A stretch of 64,000 nt of DNA from the NCBI GenBank assembly GCA_964019165.1, contig OZ025280.1, positions 10,348,428-10,412,427 of the forward strand, read 5' to 3'. The position numbers were made by a program, and so were the translations under genes. Position 1 is the first letter of the stretch; the number at the start of each line of letters is the position of its first letter. A model generated the notes under the pieces. The model was not told the origin of the DNA and did not search any database. It was given only the letters and a program-made list of their open reading frames with translations. Source of the DNA: Mastigias papua (taxonomy: Eukaryota > Cnidaria > Scyphozoa > Rhizostomeae > Mastigiidae). Of the stretch, positions 22,001 to 35,500 are shown one piece after another.

Positions 22001-25000
22001 TTCGGACTCTCAGTGCTTGAGAAAGACTGAGGAGTGCCATCTCGTTGTTTGTTGCATGTATATTAGATATTCGGACTCTCAGTGCTTGAGAAAGACTGAG
22101 GAGTGCCATCTCGTTGTTTGTTGCATGTATATTAGATATTCAGACTCTCAGAGCTTGAGAAAGACTGAGGAGTGCCATCTCATTGTTTGTTGCATGTATG
22201 TTAGATATTGGGACTCTCAGTAAATGAGAAAGACTGAGGAGTGCCATCTCATTGTTTGTTGCATGTATATTAGATATTCCGACTCTCAGTGCTTGAGAAA
22301 GACTGAGGAGTGCCATCTCGTTATTTGTTGCATGTATATTAGATATTCGGACTCTCAGTGCTTGAGAAAGACTGAGGAGTGCCATCTCATTGTATGTTGC
22401 ATGTATATTAGATATTCGGACTGTCAGTGCTTGAGATAGACTGAGGAGTGCCATCTCGTTGTTTGTTGCATGTATATTAGATATTCGGACTCTCAGTGCT
22501 TGAGAAAGACTGAGGAGTGCCATCTCGTTATTTGTTGCATGTATATTAGATATTCGGACTCTCAGTGCTTGAGAAAGACTGAGGAGTGCCATATCATTGT
22601 ATGTTGCATGTATATTAGATATTCGGACTGTCAGTGCTTGAGATAGACTGAGGAGTGCCATCTCGTTGTTTGTTGCATGTATATTAGATATTCGGACTCT
22701 CAGTGCTTGAGAAAGACTGAGGAGTGTCATCTCCTTGTTTGGTGCATGTATCTTAGATATTCGGACTCTCAGTGGTTGAGAAAGACTGAGGAGTGCCATC
22801 TCGTTGTTTGTTGCATGTATATTAGATATTCCGACTCTCAGTGCTTGAGAAAGACTAAGGAGTGCCATCTCGTTGTTTGTTGCATGTATATTAGATATTC
22901 GGACTCTCAGTGCTTGAGAAAGACTGAGGAGTGCCATCTCGTTGTTTGTTGCATGTATATTAGATATTCGGACTCTCAGTGCTTGAGAAAGACTGAGGAG
23001 TGCCATCTCATTGTATGTTGCATGTATATTAGATATTCGGACTCTCAGTGCTTGAGAAAGACTGAGGAGTGCCATCTCGTTGTTTGTTGCATGTATATTA
23101 GATATTCGGACTCTCAGTGCTTGAGAAAGACTGAGGAGTGCCATCTCGTTGTTTGTTGCATGTATATTAGATATTCGGACTCTCAGTGCTTGAGAAAGAC
23201 TGAGGAGTGCCATCTCATTGTATGTTGCATGTATATTAGATATTCGGACTCTCAGTGCTTGAGAAAGACTAAGGAGTGCCATCTCGTTGTTTGTTGCATG
23301 TATATTAGATATTCGGACTCTCAGTGCTTGAGAAAGACTGAGGAGTGCCATCTCGTTGTTTGTTGCATGTATATTAGATATTCGGACTCTCAGTGCTTGA
23401 GAAAGACTGAGGAGTGCCATCTCATTGTATGTTGCATGTATATTAGATATTCGGACTGTCAGTGCTTGAGAAAGACTGAGGAGTGCCATCTCGTTGTTTG
23501 TTGCATGTATATTAGATATTCGGACTCTCAGTGCTTGAGAAAGACTGAGGAGTGCCATCTCGTTGTTTGTTGCATGTATATTAGATATTCGGACTCTCAG
23601 TGCTTGAGAAAGACTGAGGAGTGCCATCTCGTTGTTTGTTGCATGTATATTAGATATTCAGACTCTCAGAGCTTGAGAAAGACTGAGGAGTGCCATCTCA
23701 TTGTTTGTTGCATGTATGTTAGATATTGGGACTCTCAGTAAATGAGAAAGACTGAGGAGTGCCATCTCATTGTTTGTTGCATGTATATTAGATATTCCGA
23801 CTCTCAGTGCTTGAGAAAGACTGAGGAGTGCCATCTCGTTATTTGTTGCATGTATATTAGATATTCGGACTCTCAGTGCTTGAGAAAGACTGAGGAGTGC
23901 CATCTCATTGTATGTTGCATGTATATTAGATATTCGGACTGTCAGTGCTTGAGATAGACTGAGGAGTGCCATCTCGTTGTTTGTTGCATGTATATTAGAT
24001 ATTCGGACTCTCAGTGCTTGAGAAAGACTGAGGAGTGTCATCTCCTTGTTTGGTGCATGTATCTTAGATATTCGGACTCTCAGTGGTTGAGAAAGACTGA
24101 GGAGTGCCATCTCGTTGTTTGTTGCATGTATATTAGATATTCGGACTCTCAGTGCTTGAGAAAGACTAAGGAGTGCCATCTCGTTGTTTGTTGCATGTAT
24201 ATTAGATATTCGGACTCTCAGTGCTTGAGAAAGACTGAGGAGTGCCATCTCGTTGTTTGTTGCATGTATATTAGATATTCGGACTCTCAGTGCTTGAGAA
24301 AGACTGAGGAGTGCCATCTCCTTGTATGTTGCATGTATATTAGATATTCGGACTCTCAGTGCTTGAGAAAGACTGAGGAGTGCCATCTCGTTGTTTGTTG
24401 CATGTATATTAGATATTCGGACTCTCAGTGCTTGAGAAAGACTGAGGAGTGCCATCTCGTTGTTTGTTGCATGTATATTAGATATTCGGACTCTCAGTGC
24501 TTGAGAAAGACTGAGGAGTGCCATCTCGTTGTTTGTTGCATGTATATTAGATATTCGGACTCTCAGTGCTTGAGAAAGACTGAGGAGTGCCATCTCGTTG
24601 TTTGTTGCATGTATATTAGATATTCGGACTCTCAGTGCTTGAGAAAGACTGAGGAGTGCCATCTCGTTGTTTGTTGCATGTATATTAGATATTCGGACTC
24701 TCAGTGCTTGAGAAAGACTGAGGAGTGCCATCTCGTTGTTTGTTGCATGTATATTAGATATTCAGACTCTCAGAGCTTGAGAAAGACTGAGGAGTGCCAT
24801 CTCGTTGTTTGTTGCATGTATATTAGATATTCGGACTCTCAGTGCTTGAGAAAGACTGAGGAGTGTCATCTCGTTGTTTGTTGCATGTATATTAGATATT
24901 CGGACTCTCAGTGCTTGAGAAAGACTGAGGAGTGCCATCTCGTTGTTTGTTGCATGTATGTTAGATATTGGGACTCTCAGTAAATGAGAAAGACTGAGGA

Positions 25001-27974
25001 GTGCCATCTCGTTGTTTGTTGCATGTATATTAGATATTCCGACTCTCAGTGCTTGAGAAAGACTGAGGAGTGCCATCTCGTTATTTGTTGCATGTATATT
25101 AGATATTCGGACTCTCAGTGCTTGAGAAAGACTGAGGAGTGCCATATCATTGTATGTTGCATGTATATTAGATATTCGGACTGTCAGTGCTTGAGATAGA
25201 CTGAGGAGTGCCATCTCGTTGTTTGTTGCATGTATATTAGATATTCGGACTCTCAGTGCTTGAGAAAGACTGAGGAGTGTCATCTCCTTGTTTGGTGCAT
25301 GTATCTTAGATATTCGGACTCTCAGTGGTTGAGAAAGACTGAGGAGTGCCATCTCGTTGTTTGTTGCATGTATATTAGATATTCCGACTCTCAGTGCTTG
25401 AGAAAGACTAAGGAGTGCCATCTCGTTGTTTGTTGCATGTATATTAGATATTCGGACTCTCAGTGCTTGAGAAAGACTGAGGAGTGCCATCTCGTTGTTT
25501 GTTGCATGTATATTAGATATTCGGACTCTCAGTGCTTGAGAAAGACTGAGGAGTGCCATCTCATTGTATGTTGCATGTATATTAGATATTCGGACTCTCA
25601 GTGCTTGAGAAAGACTGAGGAGTGCCATCTCGTTGTTTGTTGCATGTATATTAGATATTCGGACTCTCAGTGCTTGAGAAAGACTGAGGAGTGCCATCTC
25701 GTTGTTTGTTGCATGTATATTAGATATTCGGACTCTCAGTGCTTGAGAAAGACTGAGGAGTGCCATCTCGTTGTTTGTTGCATGTATATTAGATATTCGG
25801 ACTCTCAGTGCTTGAGAAAGACTGAGGAGTGCCATCTCGTTGTTTGTTGCATGTATATTAGATATTCGGACTCTCAGTGCTTGAGAAAGACTGAGGAGTG
25901 CCATCTCCTTGTATGTTGCATGTATATCAGATATTCGGACTCTCAGTAATTGAGAAAGACTGAGGAGTGCCATCTCGTTGTTTGTTGCATGTATATTAGA
26001 TATTCGGACTCTCAGTGCTTGAGAAAGACTGAGGAGTGCCATCTCATTGTATGTTGCATGTATATTAGATATTCGGACTCTCAGTGCTTGAGAAAGACTA
26101 AGGAGTGCCATCTCGTTGTTTGTTGCATGTATATTAGATATTCGGACTCTCAGTGCTTGAGAAAGACTGAGGAGTGCCATCTCGTTGTTTGTTGCATGTA
26201 TATTAGATATTCGGACTCTCAGTGCTTGAGAAAGACTGAGGAGTGCCATATCATTGTATGTTGCATGTATATTAGATATTCGGACTGTCAGTGCTTGAGA
26301 AAGACTGAGGAGTGCCATCTCGTTGTTTGTTGCATGTATATTAGATATTCGGACTCTCAGTGCTTGAGAAAGACTGAGGAGTGCCATCTCGTTGTTTGTT
26401 GCATGTATATTAGATATTCGGACTCTCAGTGCTTGAGAAAGACTGAGGAGTGCCATCTCGTTGTTTGTTGCATGTATATTAGATATTCAGACTCTCAGAG
26501 CTTGAGAAAGACTGAGGAGTGCCATCTCGTTGTTTGTTGCATGTATGTTAGATATTGGGACTCTCAGTAAATGAGAAAGACTGAGGAGTGCCATCTCGTT
26601 GTTTGTTGCATGTATATTAGATATTCCGACTCTCAGTGCTTGAGAAAGACTGAGGAGTGCCATCTCGTTATTTGTTGCATGTATATTAGATATTCGGACT
26701 CTCAGTGCTTGAGAAAGACTGAGGAGTGCCATCTCATTGTATGTTGCATGTATATTAGATATTCGGACTGTCAGTGCTTGAGATAGACTGAGGAGTGCCA
26801 TCTCTTTGTTTGTTGCATGTATATTAGATATTCGGACTCTCAGTGCTTGAGAAAGACTGAGGAGTGTCATCTCCTTGTTTGGTGCATGTATCTTAGATAT
26901 TCGGACTCTCAGTGGTTGAGAAAGACTGAGGAGTGCCATCTCGTTGTTTGTTGCATGTATATTAGATATTCGGACTCTCAGTGCTTGAGAAAGACTAAGG
27001 AGTGCCATCTCGTTGTTTGTTGCATGTATATTAGATATTCGGACTCTCAGTGCTTGAGAAAGACTGAGGAGTGCCATCTCGTTGTTTGTTGCATGTATAT
27101 TAGATATTCGGACTCTCAGTGCTTGAGAAAGACTGAGGAGTGCCATCTCCTTGTATGTTGCATGTATATTAGATATTCGGACTCTCAGTGCTTGAGAAAG
27201 ACTGAGGAGTGCCATCTCGTTGTTTGTTGCATGTATATTAGATATTCGGACTCTCAGTGCTTGAGAAAGACTGAGGAGTGCCATCTCGTTGTTTGTTGCA
27301 TGTATATTAGATATTCGGACTCTCAGTGCTTGAGAAAGACTGAGGAGTGCCATCTCGTTGTTTGTTGCATGTATATTAGATATTCGGACTCTCAGTGCTT
27401 GAGAAAGACTGAGGAGTGCCATCTCGTTGTTTGTTGCATGTATATTAGATATTCGGACTCTCAGTGCTTGAGAAAGACTGAGGAGTGCCATCTCCTTGTA
27501 TGTTGCATGTATATCAGATATTCGGACTCTCAGTAATTGAGAAAGACTGAGGAGTGCCATCTCGTTGTTTGTTGCATGTATATTAGATATTCGGACTCTC
27601 AGTGCTTGAGAAAGACTGAGGAGTGCCATCTCATTGTATGTTGCATGTATATTAGATATTCGGACTCTCAGTGCTTGAGAAAGACTGAGGAGTGCCATCT
27701 CGTTGTTTGTTGCATGTATATTAGATATTCGGACTCTCAGTGCTTGAGAAAGACTGAGGAGTGCCATCTCATTGTATGTTGCATGTATATTAGATATTCG
27801 GACTGTCAGTGCTTGAGAAAGACTGAGGAGTGCCATCTCGTTGTTTGTTGCATGTATATTAGATATTCGGACTCTCAGTGCTTGAGAAAGACTGAGGAGT
27901 GCCATCTCGTTGTTTGTTGCATGTATATTAGATATTCGGACTCTCAGTGCGTGAGAAAGACTGAGGAGTGCCAT
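19035..27974. repeat. higher-order repeat series, 18-23 monomers per unit
   Basis: A signature of successive monomers (ATATTGGGACTCTCAGTAAATGAG, split as ATATTGGGACTC and TCAGTAAATGAG, then TATTCCGACTC, CTCGTTATTTG, CTGTCAG with GAGATAGACTG) begins units at 19257, 20844, 22224, 23742, 24984 and 26571. Spacings are 1587, 1380, 1518, 1242 and 1587 bp, that is 23, 20, 22, 18 and 23 monomers. The start is conserved and the length varies by whole monomers. Related signatures recur at 34644, 35472, 36645, 38232, 41199 and 49203. Confidence 0.8.
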
Positions 27975-30900
27975 CTCGTTGTTTGTTGCATGTATATTAG
28001 ATATTCAGACTCTCAGAGCTTGAGAAAGACTGAGGAGTGCCATCTCGTTGTTTGTTGCATGTATATTAGATATTCGGACTCTCAGTGCTTGAGAAAGACT
28101 GAGGAGTGCCATCTCATTGTATGTTGCATGTATATTAGATATTCGGACTGTCAGTGCTTGAGAAAGACTGAGGAGTGCCATCTCGTTGTTTGTTGCATGT
28201 ATATTAGATATTCGGACTCTCAGTGCTTGAGAAAGACTAAGGAGTGCCATCTCGTTGTTTGTTGCATGTATATTAGATATTCGGACTCTCAGTGCTTGAG
28301 AAAGACTGAGGAGTGCCATCTCGTTGTTTGTTGCATGTATATTAGATATTCGGACTCTCAGTGCTTGAGAAAGACTGAGGAGTGCCATCTCATTGTATGT
28401 TGCATGTATATTAGATATTCGGACTCTCAGTGCTTGAGAAAGACTGAGGAGTGCCATCTCGTTGTTTGTTGCATGTATATTAGATATTCGGACTCTCAGT
28501 GCTTGAGAAAGACTGAGGAGTGCCATCTCGTTGTTTGTTGCATGTATATTAGATATTCGGACTCTCAGTGCTTGAGAAAGACTGAGGAGTGCCATCTCAT
28601 TGTATGTTGCATGTATATTAGATATTCGGACTCTCAGTGCTTGAGAAAGACTGAGGAGTGCCATCTCGTTGTTTGTTGCATGTATATTAGATATTCGGAC
28701 TCTCAGTGCTTGAGAAAGACTGAGGAGTGCCATCTCCTTGTATGTTGCATGTATATCAGATATTTGGACTCTCAGTAATTGAGAAAGACTGAGGAGTGCC
28801 ATCTCGTTGTTTGTTGCATGTATATTAGATATTCAGACTCTCAGAGCTTGAGAAAGACTGAGGAGTGCCATCTCGTTGTTTGTTGCATGTATATTAGATA
28901 TTCGGACTCTCAGTGCTTGAGAAAGACTGAGGAGTGTCATCTCGTTGTTTCTTGCATGTATATTAGATATTCGGACTCTCAGTGCTTGAGAAAGACTGAG
29001 GAGTGCCATCTCGTTGTTTGTTGCATGTATGTTAGATAGTCGGATTCTCTGTAATTGAGAAAGACTGAGGAGTGCCATCTCGTTGTTTGTTGCATGTATC
29101 TTAGATATTCGGACTGTCAGTGCTTGAGAAAGACTGAGGAGTGCCATCTCATTGTATGTTGCATGTATATTAGATATTCGGACTGTCAGTGCTTGAGAAA
29201 GACTGAGGAGTGCCATCTCGTTGTTTGTTGCATGTATATTAGATATTCGGACTCTCAGTGCTTGAGAAAGACTGAGGAGTGTCATCTCGTTGTTTGTTGC
29301 ATGTATGTTAGATATTCGGACTCTCAGTGGTTGAGAAAGACTGAGGAGTGCCATCTCGTTGTTTGTTGCATGTATATTAGATATTCGGACTCTCAGTGCT
29401 TGAGAAAGACTAAGGAGTGCCATCTCGTTGTTTGTTGCATGTATATTAGATATTCGGACTCTCAGTGCTTGAGAAAGACTGAGGAGTGCCATCTCGTTGT
29501 TTGTTGCATGTATATTAGATATTCGGACTCTCAGTGCTTGAGAAAGACTGAGGAGTGCCATCTCGTTGTTTGTTGCATGTATATTAGATATTCGGACTCT
29601 CAGTGCTTGAGAAAGACTGAGGAGTGCCATCTCATTGTATGTTGCATGTATATTAGATATTCGGACTCTCAGTGCTTGAGAAAGACTGAGGAGTGCCATC
29701 TCGTTGTTTGTTGCATGTATATTAGATATTCGGACTCTCAGTGCTTGAGAAAGACTGAGGAGTGCCATCTCCTTGTATGTTGCATGTATATCAGATATTT
29801 GGACTCTCAGTAATTGAGAAAGACTGAGGAGTGCCATCTCGTTGTTTGTTGCATGTATATTAGATATTCAGACTCTCAGAGCTTGAGAAAGACTGAGGAG
29901 TGCCATCTCGTTGTTTGTTGCATGTATATTAGATATTCGGACTCTCAGTGCTTGAGAAAGACTGAGGAGTGTCATCTCGTTGTTTCTTGCATGTATATTA
30001 GATATTCGGACTCTCAGTGCTTGAGAAAGACTGAGGAGTGCCATCTCGTTGTTTGTTGCATGTATGTTAGATAGTCGGATTCTCAGTAATTGAGAAAGAC
30101 TGAGGAGTGCCATCTCGTTGTTTGTTGCATGTATCTTAGATATTCGGACTGTCAGTGCTTGAGAAAGACTGAGGAGTGCCATCTCATTGTATGTTGCATG
30201 TATATTAGATATTCGGACTGTCAGTGCTTGAGAAAGACTGAGGAGTGCCATCTCGTTGTTTGTTGCATGTATATTAGATATTCGGACTCTCAGTGCTTGA
30301 GAAAGACTGAGGAGTGTCATCTCGTTGTTTGTTGCATGTATGTTAGATATTCGGACTCTCAGTGGTTGAGAAAGACTGAGGAGTGCCATCTCGTTGTTTG
30401 TTGTATGTATATTAGATATTCGGACTCTCAGTGCTTGAGAAAGACTAAGGAGTGCCATCTCGTTGTTTGTTGCATGTATATTAGATATTCGGACTCTCAG
30501 TGCTTGAGAAAGACTGAGGAGTGCCATCTCGTTGTTTGTTGCATGTATATTAGATATTCGGACTCTCAGTGCTTGAGAAAGACTGAGGAGTGCCATCTCA
30601 TTGTATGTTGCATGTATATTAGATATTCGGACTCTCAGTGCTTGAGAAAGACTGAGGAGTGCCATCTCGTTGTTTGTTGCATGTATATTAGATATTCGGA
30701 CTCTCAGTGCTTGAGAAAGACTGAGGAGTGCCATCTCGTTGTTTGTTGCATGTATATTAGATATTCGGACTCTCAGTGCTTGAGAAAGACTGAGGAGTGC
30801 CATCTCGTTGTTTGTTGCATGTATATTAGATATTCGGACTCTCAGTGCTTGAGAAAGACTGAGGAGTGCCATCTCGTTGTTTGTTGCATGTATATTAGAT

Positions 30901-32558
30901 ATTCGGACTCTCAGTGCTTGAGAAAGACTGAGGAGTGCCATCTCGTTGTTTGTTGCATGTATATTAGATATTCGGACTCTCAGTGCTTGAGAAAGACTGA
31001 GGAGTGCCATCTCCTTGTATGTTGCATGTATATCAGATATTCGGACTCTCAGTAATTGAGAAAGACTGAGGAGTGCCATCTCGTTGTTTGTTGCATGTAT
31101 ATTAGATATTCGGACTCTCAGTGCTTGAGAAAGACTGAGGAGTGCCATCTCATTGTATGTTGCATGTATATTAGATATTCGGACTCTCAGTGCTTGAGAA
31201 AGACTGAGGAGTGCCATCTCGTTGTTTGTTGCATGTATATTAGATATTCGGACTCTCAGTGCTTGAGAAAGACTGAGGAGTGCCATCTCATTGTATGTTG
31301 CATGTATATTAGATATTCGGACTGTCAGTGCTTGAGAAAGACTGAGGAGTGCCATCTCGTTGTTTGTTGCATGTATATTAGATATTCGGACTCTCAGTGC
31401 TTGAGAAAGACTGAGGAGTGCCATCTCGTTGTTTGTTGCATGTATATTAGATATTCGGACTCTCAGTGCTTGAGAAAGACTGAGGAGTGCCATCTCGTTG
31501 TTTGTTGCATGTATATTAGATATTCAGACTCTCAGAGCTTGAGAAAGACTGAGGAGTGCCATCTCGTTGTTTGTTGCATGTATATTAGATATTCGGACTC
31601 TCAGTGCTTGAGAAAGACTGAGGAGTGCCATCTCATTGTATGTTGCATGTATATTAGATATTCGGACTGTCAGTGCTTGAGAAAGACTGAGGAGTGCCAT
31701 CTCGTTGTTTGTTGCATGTATATTAGATATTCGGACTCTCAGTGCTTGAGAAAGACTAAGGAGTGCCATCTCGTTGTTTGTTGCATGTATATTAGATATT
31801 CGGACTCTCAGTGCTTGAGAAAGACTGAGGAGTGCCATCTCGTTGTTTGTTGCATGTATATTAGATATTCGGACTCTCAGTGCTTGAGAAAGACTGAGGA
31901 GTGCCATCTCATTGTATGTTGCATGTATATTAGATATTCGGACTCTCAGTGCTTGAGAAAGACTGAGGAGTGCCATCTCGTTGTTTGTTGCATGTATATT
32001 AGATATTCGGACTCTCAGTGCTTGAGAAAGACTGAGGAGTGCCATCTCGTTGTTTGTTGCATGTATATTAGATATTCGGACTCTCAGTGCTTGAGAAAGA
32101 CTGAGGAGTGCCATCTCATTGTATGTTGCATGTATATTAGATATTCGGACTCTCAGTGCTTGAGAAAGACTGAGGAGTGCCATCTCGTTGTTTGTTGCAT
32201 GTATATTAGATATTCGGACTCTCAGTGCTTGAGAAAGACTGAGGAGTGCCATCTCCTTGTATGTTGCATGTATATCAGATATTTGGACTCTCAGTAATTG
32301 AGAAAGACTGAGGAGTGCCATCTCGTTGTTTGTTGCATGTATATTAGATATTCAGACTCTCAGAGCTTGAGAAAGACTGAGGAGTGCCATCTCGTTGTTT
32401 GTTGCATGTATATTAGATATTCGGACTCTCAGTGCTTGAGAAAGACTGAGGAGTGTCATCTCGTTGTTTCTTGCATGTATATTAGATATTCGGACTCTCA
32501 GTGCTTGAGAAAGACTGAGGAGTGCCATCTCGTTGTTTGTTGCATGTATGTTAGATAG
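27537..32558. repeat. block duplicated at an offset of 51 monomers (3519 bp)
   Basis: 27537-29039 and 31056-32558 share the same succession of monomer variants. Within the 413-codon part the one coding-frame difference I see is a GTGCGTGAG monomer at about 27950 where the other copy has GTGCTTGAG. The downstream signature (TTTCTTGCATG, then GTTAGATAGTCGGATTCTC) also recurs at about 29980-30080 and 33435-33530, so parts are present four times. Confidence 0.8.
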
Positions 32559-35500
32559 TCGGATTCTCTGTAATTGAGAAAGACTGAGGAGTGCCATCTC
32601 GTTGTTTGTTGCATGTATCTTAGATATTCGGACTGTCAGTGCTTGAGAAAGACTGAGGAGTGCCATCTCATTGTATGTTGCATGTATATTAGATATTCGG
32701 ACTGTCAGTGCTTGAGAAAGACTGAGGAGTGCCATCTCGTTGTTTGTTGCATGTATATTAGATATTCGGACTCTCAGTGCTTGAGAAAGACTGAGGAGTG
32801 TCATCTCGTTGTTTGTTGCATGTATGTTAGATATTCGGACTCTCAGTGGTTGAGAAAGACTGAGGAGTGCCATCTCGTTGTTTGTTGCATGTATATTAGA
32901 TATTCGGACTCTCAGTGCTTGAGAAAGACTAAGGAGTGCCATCTCGTTGTTTGTTGCATGTATATTAGATATTCGGACTCTCAGTGCTTGAGAAAGACTG
33001 AGGAGTGCCATCTCGTTGTTTGTTGCATGTATATTAGATATTCGGACTCTCAGTGCTTGAGAAAGACTGAGGAGTGCCATCTCGTTGTTTGTTGCATGTA
33101 TATTAGATATTCGGACTCTCAGTGCTTGAGAAAGACTGAGGAGTGCCATCTCGTTGTTTGTTGCATGTATATTAGATATTCGGACTCTCAGTGCTTGAGA
33201 AAGACTGAGGAGTGCCATCTCCTTGTATGTTGCATGTATATCAGATATTTGGACTCTCAGTAATTGAGAAAGACTGAGGAGTGCCATCTCGTTGTTTGTT
33301 GCATGTATATTAGATATTCAGACTCTCAGAGCTTGAGAAAGACTGAGGAGTGCCATCTCGTTGTTTGTTGCATGTATATTAGATATTCGGACTCTCAGTG
33401 CTTGAGAAAGACTGAGGAGTGTCATCTCGTTGTTTCTTGCATGTATATTAGATATTCGGACTCTCAGTGCTTGAGAAAGACTGAGGAGTGCCATCTCGTT
33501 GTTTGTTGCATGTATGTTAGATAGTCGGATTCTCAGTAATTGAGAAAGACTGAGGAGTGCCATCTCGTTGTTTGTTGCATGTATCTTAGATATTCGGACT
33601 GTCAGTGCTTGAGAAAGACTGAGGAGTGCCATCTCATTGTATGTTGCATGTATATTAGATATTCGGACTGTCAGTGCTTGAGAAAGACTGAGGAGTGCCA
33701 TCTCGTTGTTTGTTGCATGTATATTAGATATTCGGACTCTCAGTGCTTGAGAAAGACTGAGGAGTGTCATCTCGTTGTTTGTTGCATGTATGTTAGATAT
33801 TCGGACTCTCAGTGGTTGAGAAAGACTGAGGAGTGCCATCTCGTTGTTTGTTGCATGTATATTAGATATTCGGACTCTCAGTGCTTGAGAAAGACTAAGG
33901 AGTGCCATCTCGTTGTTTGTTGCATGTATATTAGATATTCGGACTCTCAGTGCTTGAGAAAGACTGAGGAGTGCCATCTCGTTGTTTGTTGCATGTATAT
34001 TAGATATTCGGACTCTCAGTGCTTGAGAAAGACTGAGGAGTGCCATCTCATTGTATGTTGCATGTATATTAGATATTCGGACTCTCAGTGCTTGAGAAAG
34101 ACTGAGGAGTGCCATCTCGTTGTTTGTTGCATGTATATTAGATATTCGGACTCTCAGTGCTTGAGAAAGACTGAGGAGTGCCATCTCATTGTATGTTGCA
34201 TGTATATTAGATATTCGGACTGTCAGTGCTTGAGAAAGACTGAGGAGTGCCATCTCGTTGTTTGTTGCATGTATATTAGATATTCGGACTCTCAGTGCTT
34301 GAGAAAGACTGAGGAGTGCCATCTCGTTGTTTGTTGCATGTATATTAGATATTCGGACTCTCAGTGCTTGAGAAAGACTGAGGAGTGCCATCTCGTTGTT
34401 TGTTGCATGTATATTAGATATTCAGACTCTCAGAGCTTGAGAAAGACTGAGGAGTGCCATCTCGTTGTTTGTTGCATGTATATTAGATATTCGGACTCTC
34501 AGTGCTTGAGAAAGACTGAGGAGTGTCATCTCGTTGTTTGTTGCATGTATATTAGATATTCGGACTCTCAGTGCTTGAGAAAGACTGAGGAGTGCCATCT
34601 CGTTGTTTGTTGCATGTATGTTAGATATTGGGACTCTCAGTAATTGAGAAAGACTGAGGAGTGCCATCTCGTTGTTTGTTGCATGTATATTAGATATTCC
34701 GACTCTCAGTGCTTGAGAAAGACTGAGGAGTGCCATCTCGTTATTTGTTGCATGTATATTAGATATTCGGACTCTCAGTGCTTGAGAAAGACTGAGGAGT
34801 GCCATCTCATTGTATGTTGCATGTATATTAGATATTCGGACTGTCAGTGCTTGAGATAGACTGAGGAGTGCCATCTCGTTGTTTGTTGCATGTATATTAG
34901 ATATTCGGACTCTCAGTGCTTGAGAAAGACTGAGGAGTGTCATCTCCTTGTTTGGTGCATGTATCTTAGATATTCGGACTCTCAGTGGTTGAGAAAGACT
35001 GAGGAGTGCCATCTCGTTGTTTGTTGCATGTATATTAGATATTCGGACTCTCAGTGCTTGAGAAAGACTAAGGAGTGCCATCTCGTTGTTTGTTGCATGT
35101 ATATTAGATATTCGGACTCTCAGTGCTTGAGAAAGACTGAGGAGTGCCATCTCGTTGTTTGTTGCATGTATATTAGATATTCGGACTCTCAGTGCTTGAG
35201 AAAGACTGAGGAGTGCCATCTCGTTGTTTGTTGCATGTATATTAGATATTCAGACTCTCAGAGCTTGAGAAAGACTGAGGAGTGCCATCTCGTTGTTTGT
35301 TGCATTTATATTAGATATTCGGACTCGCAGTGCTTGAGAAAGACTGAGGAGTGTCATCTCGTTGTTTGTTGCATGTATATTAGATATTCGGACTCTCAGT
35401 GCTTGAGAAAGACTGAGGAGTGCCATCTCGTTGTTTGTTGCATGTATGTTAGATATTGGGACTCTCAGTAATTGAGAAAGACTGAGGAGTGCCATCTCGT

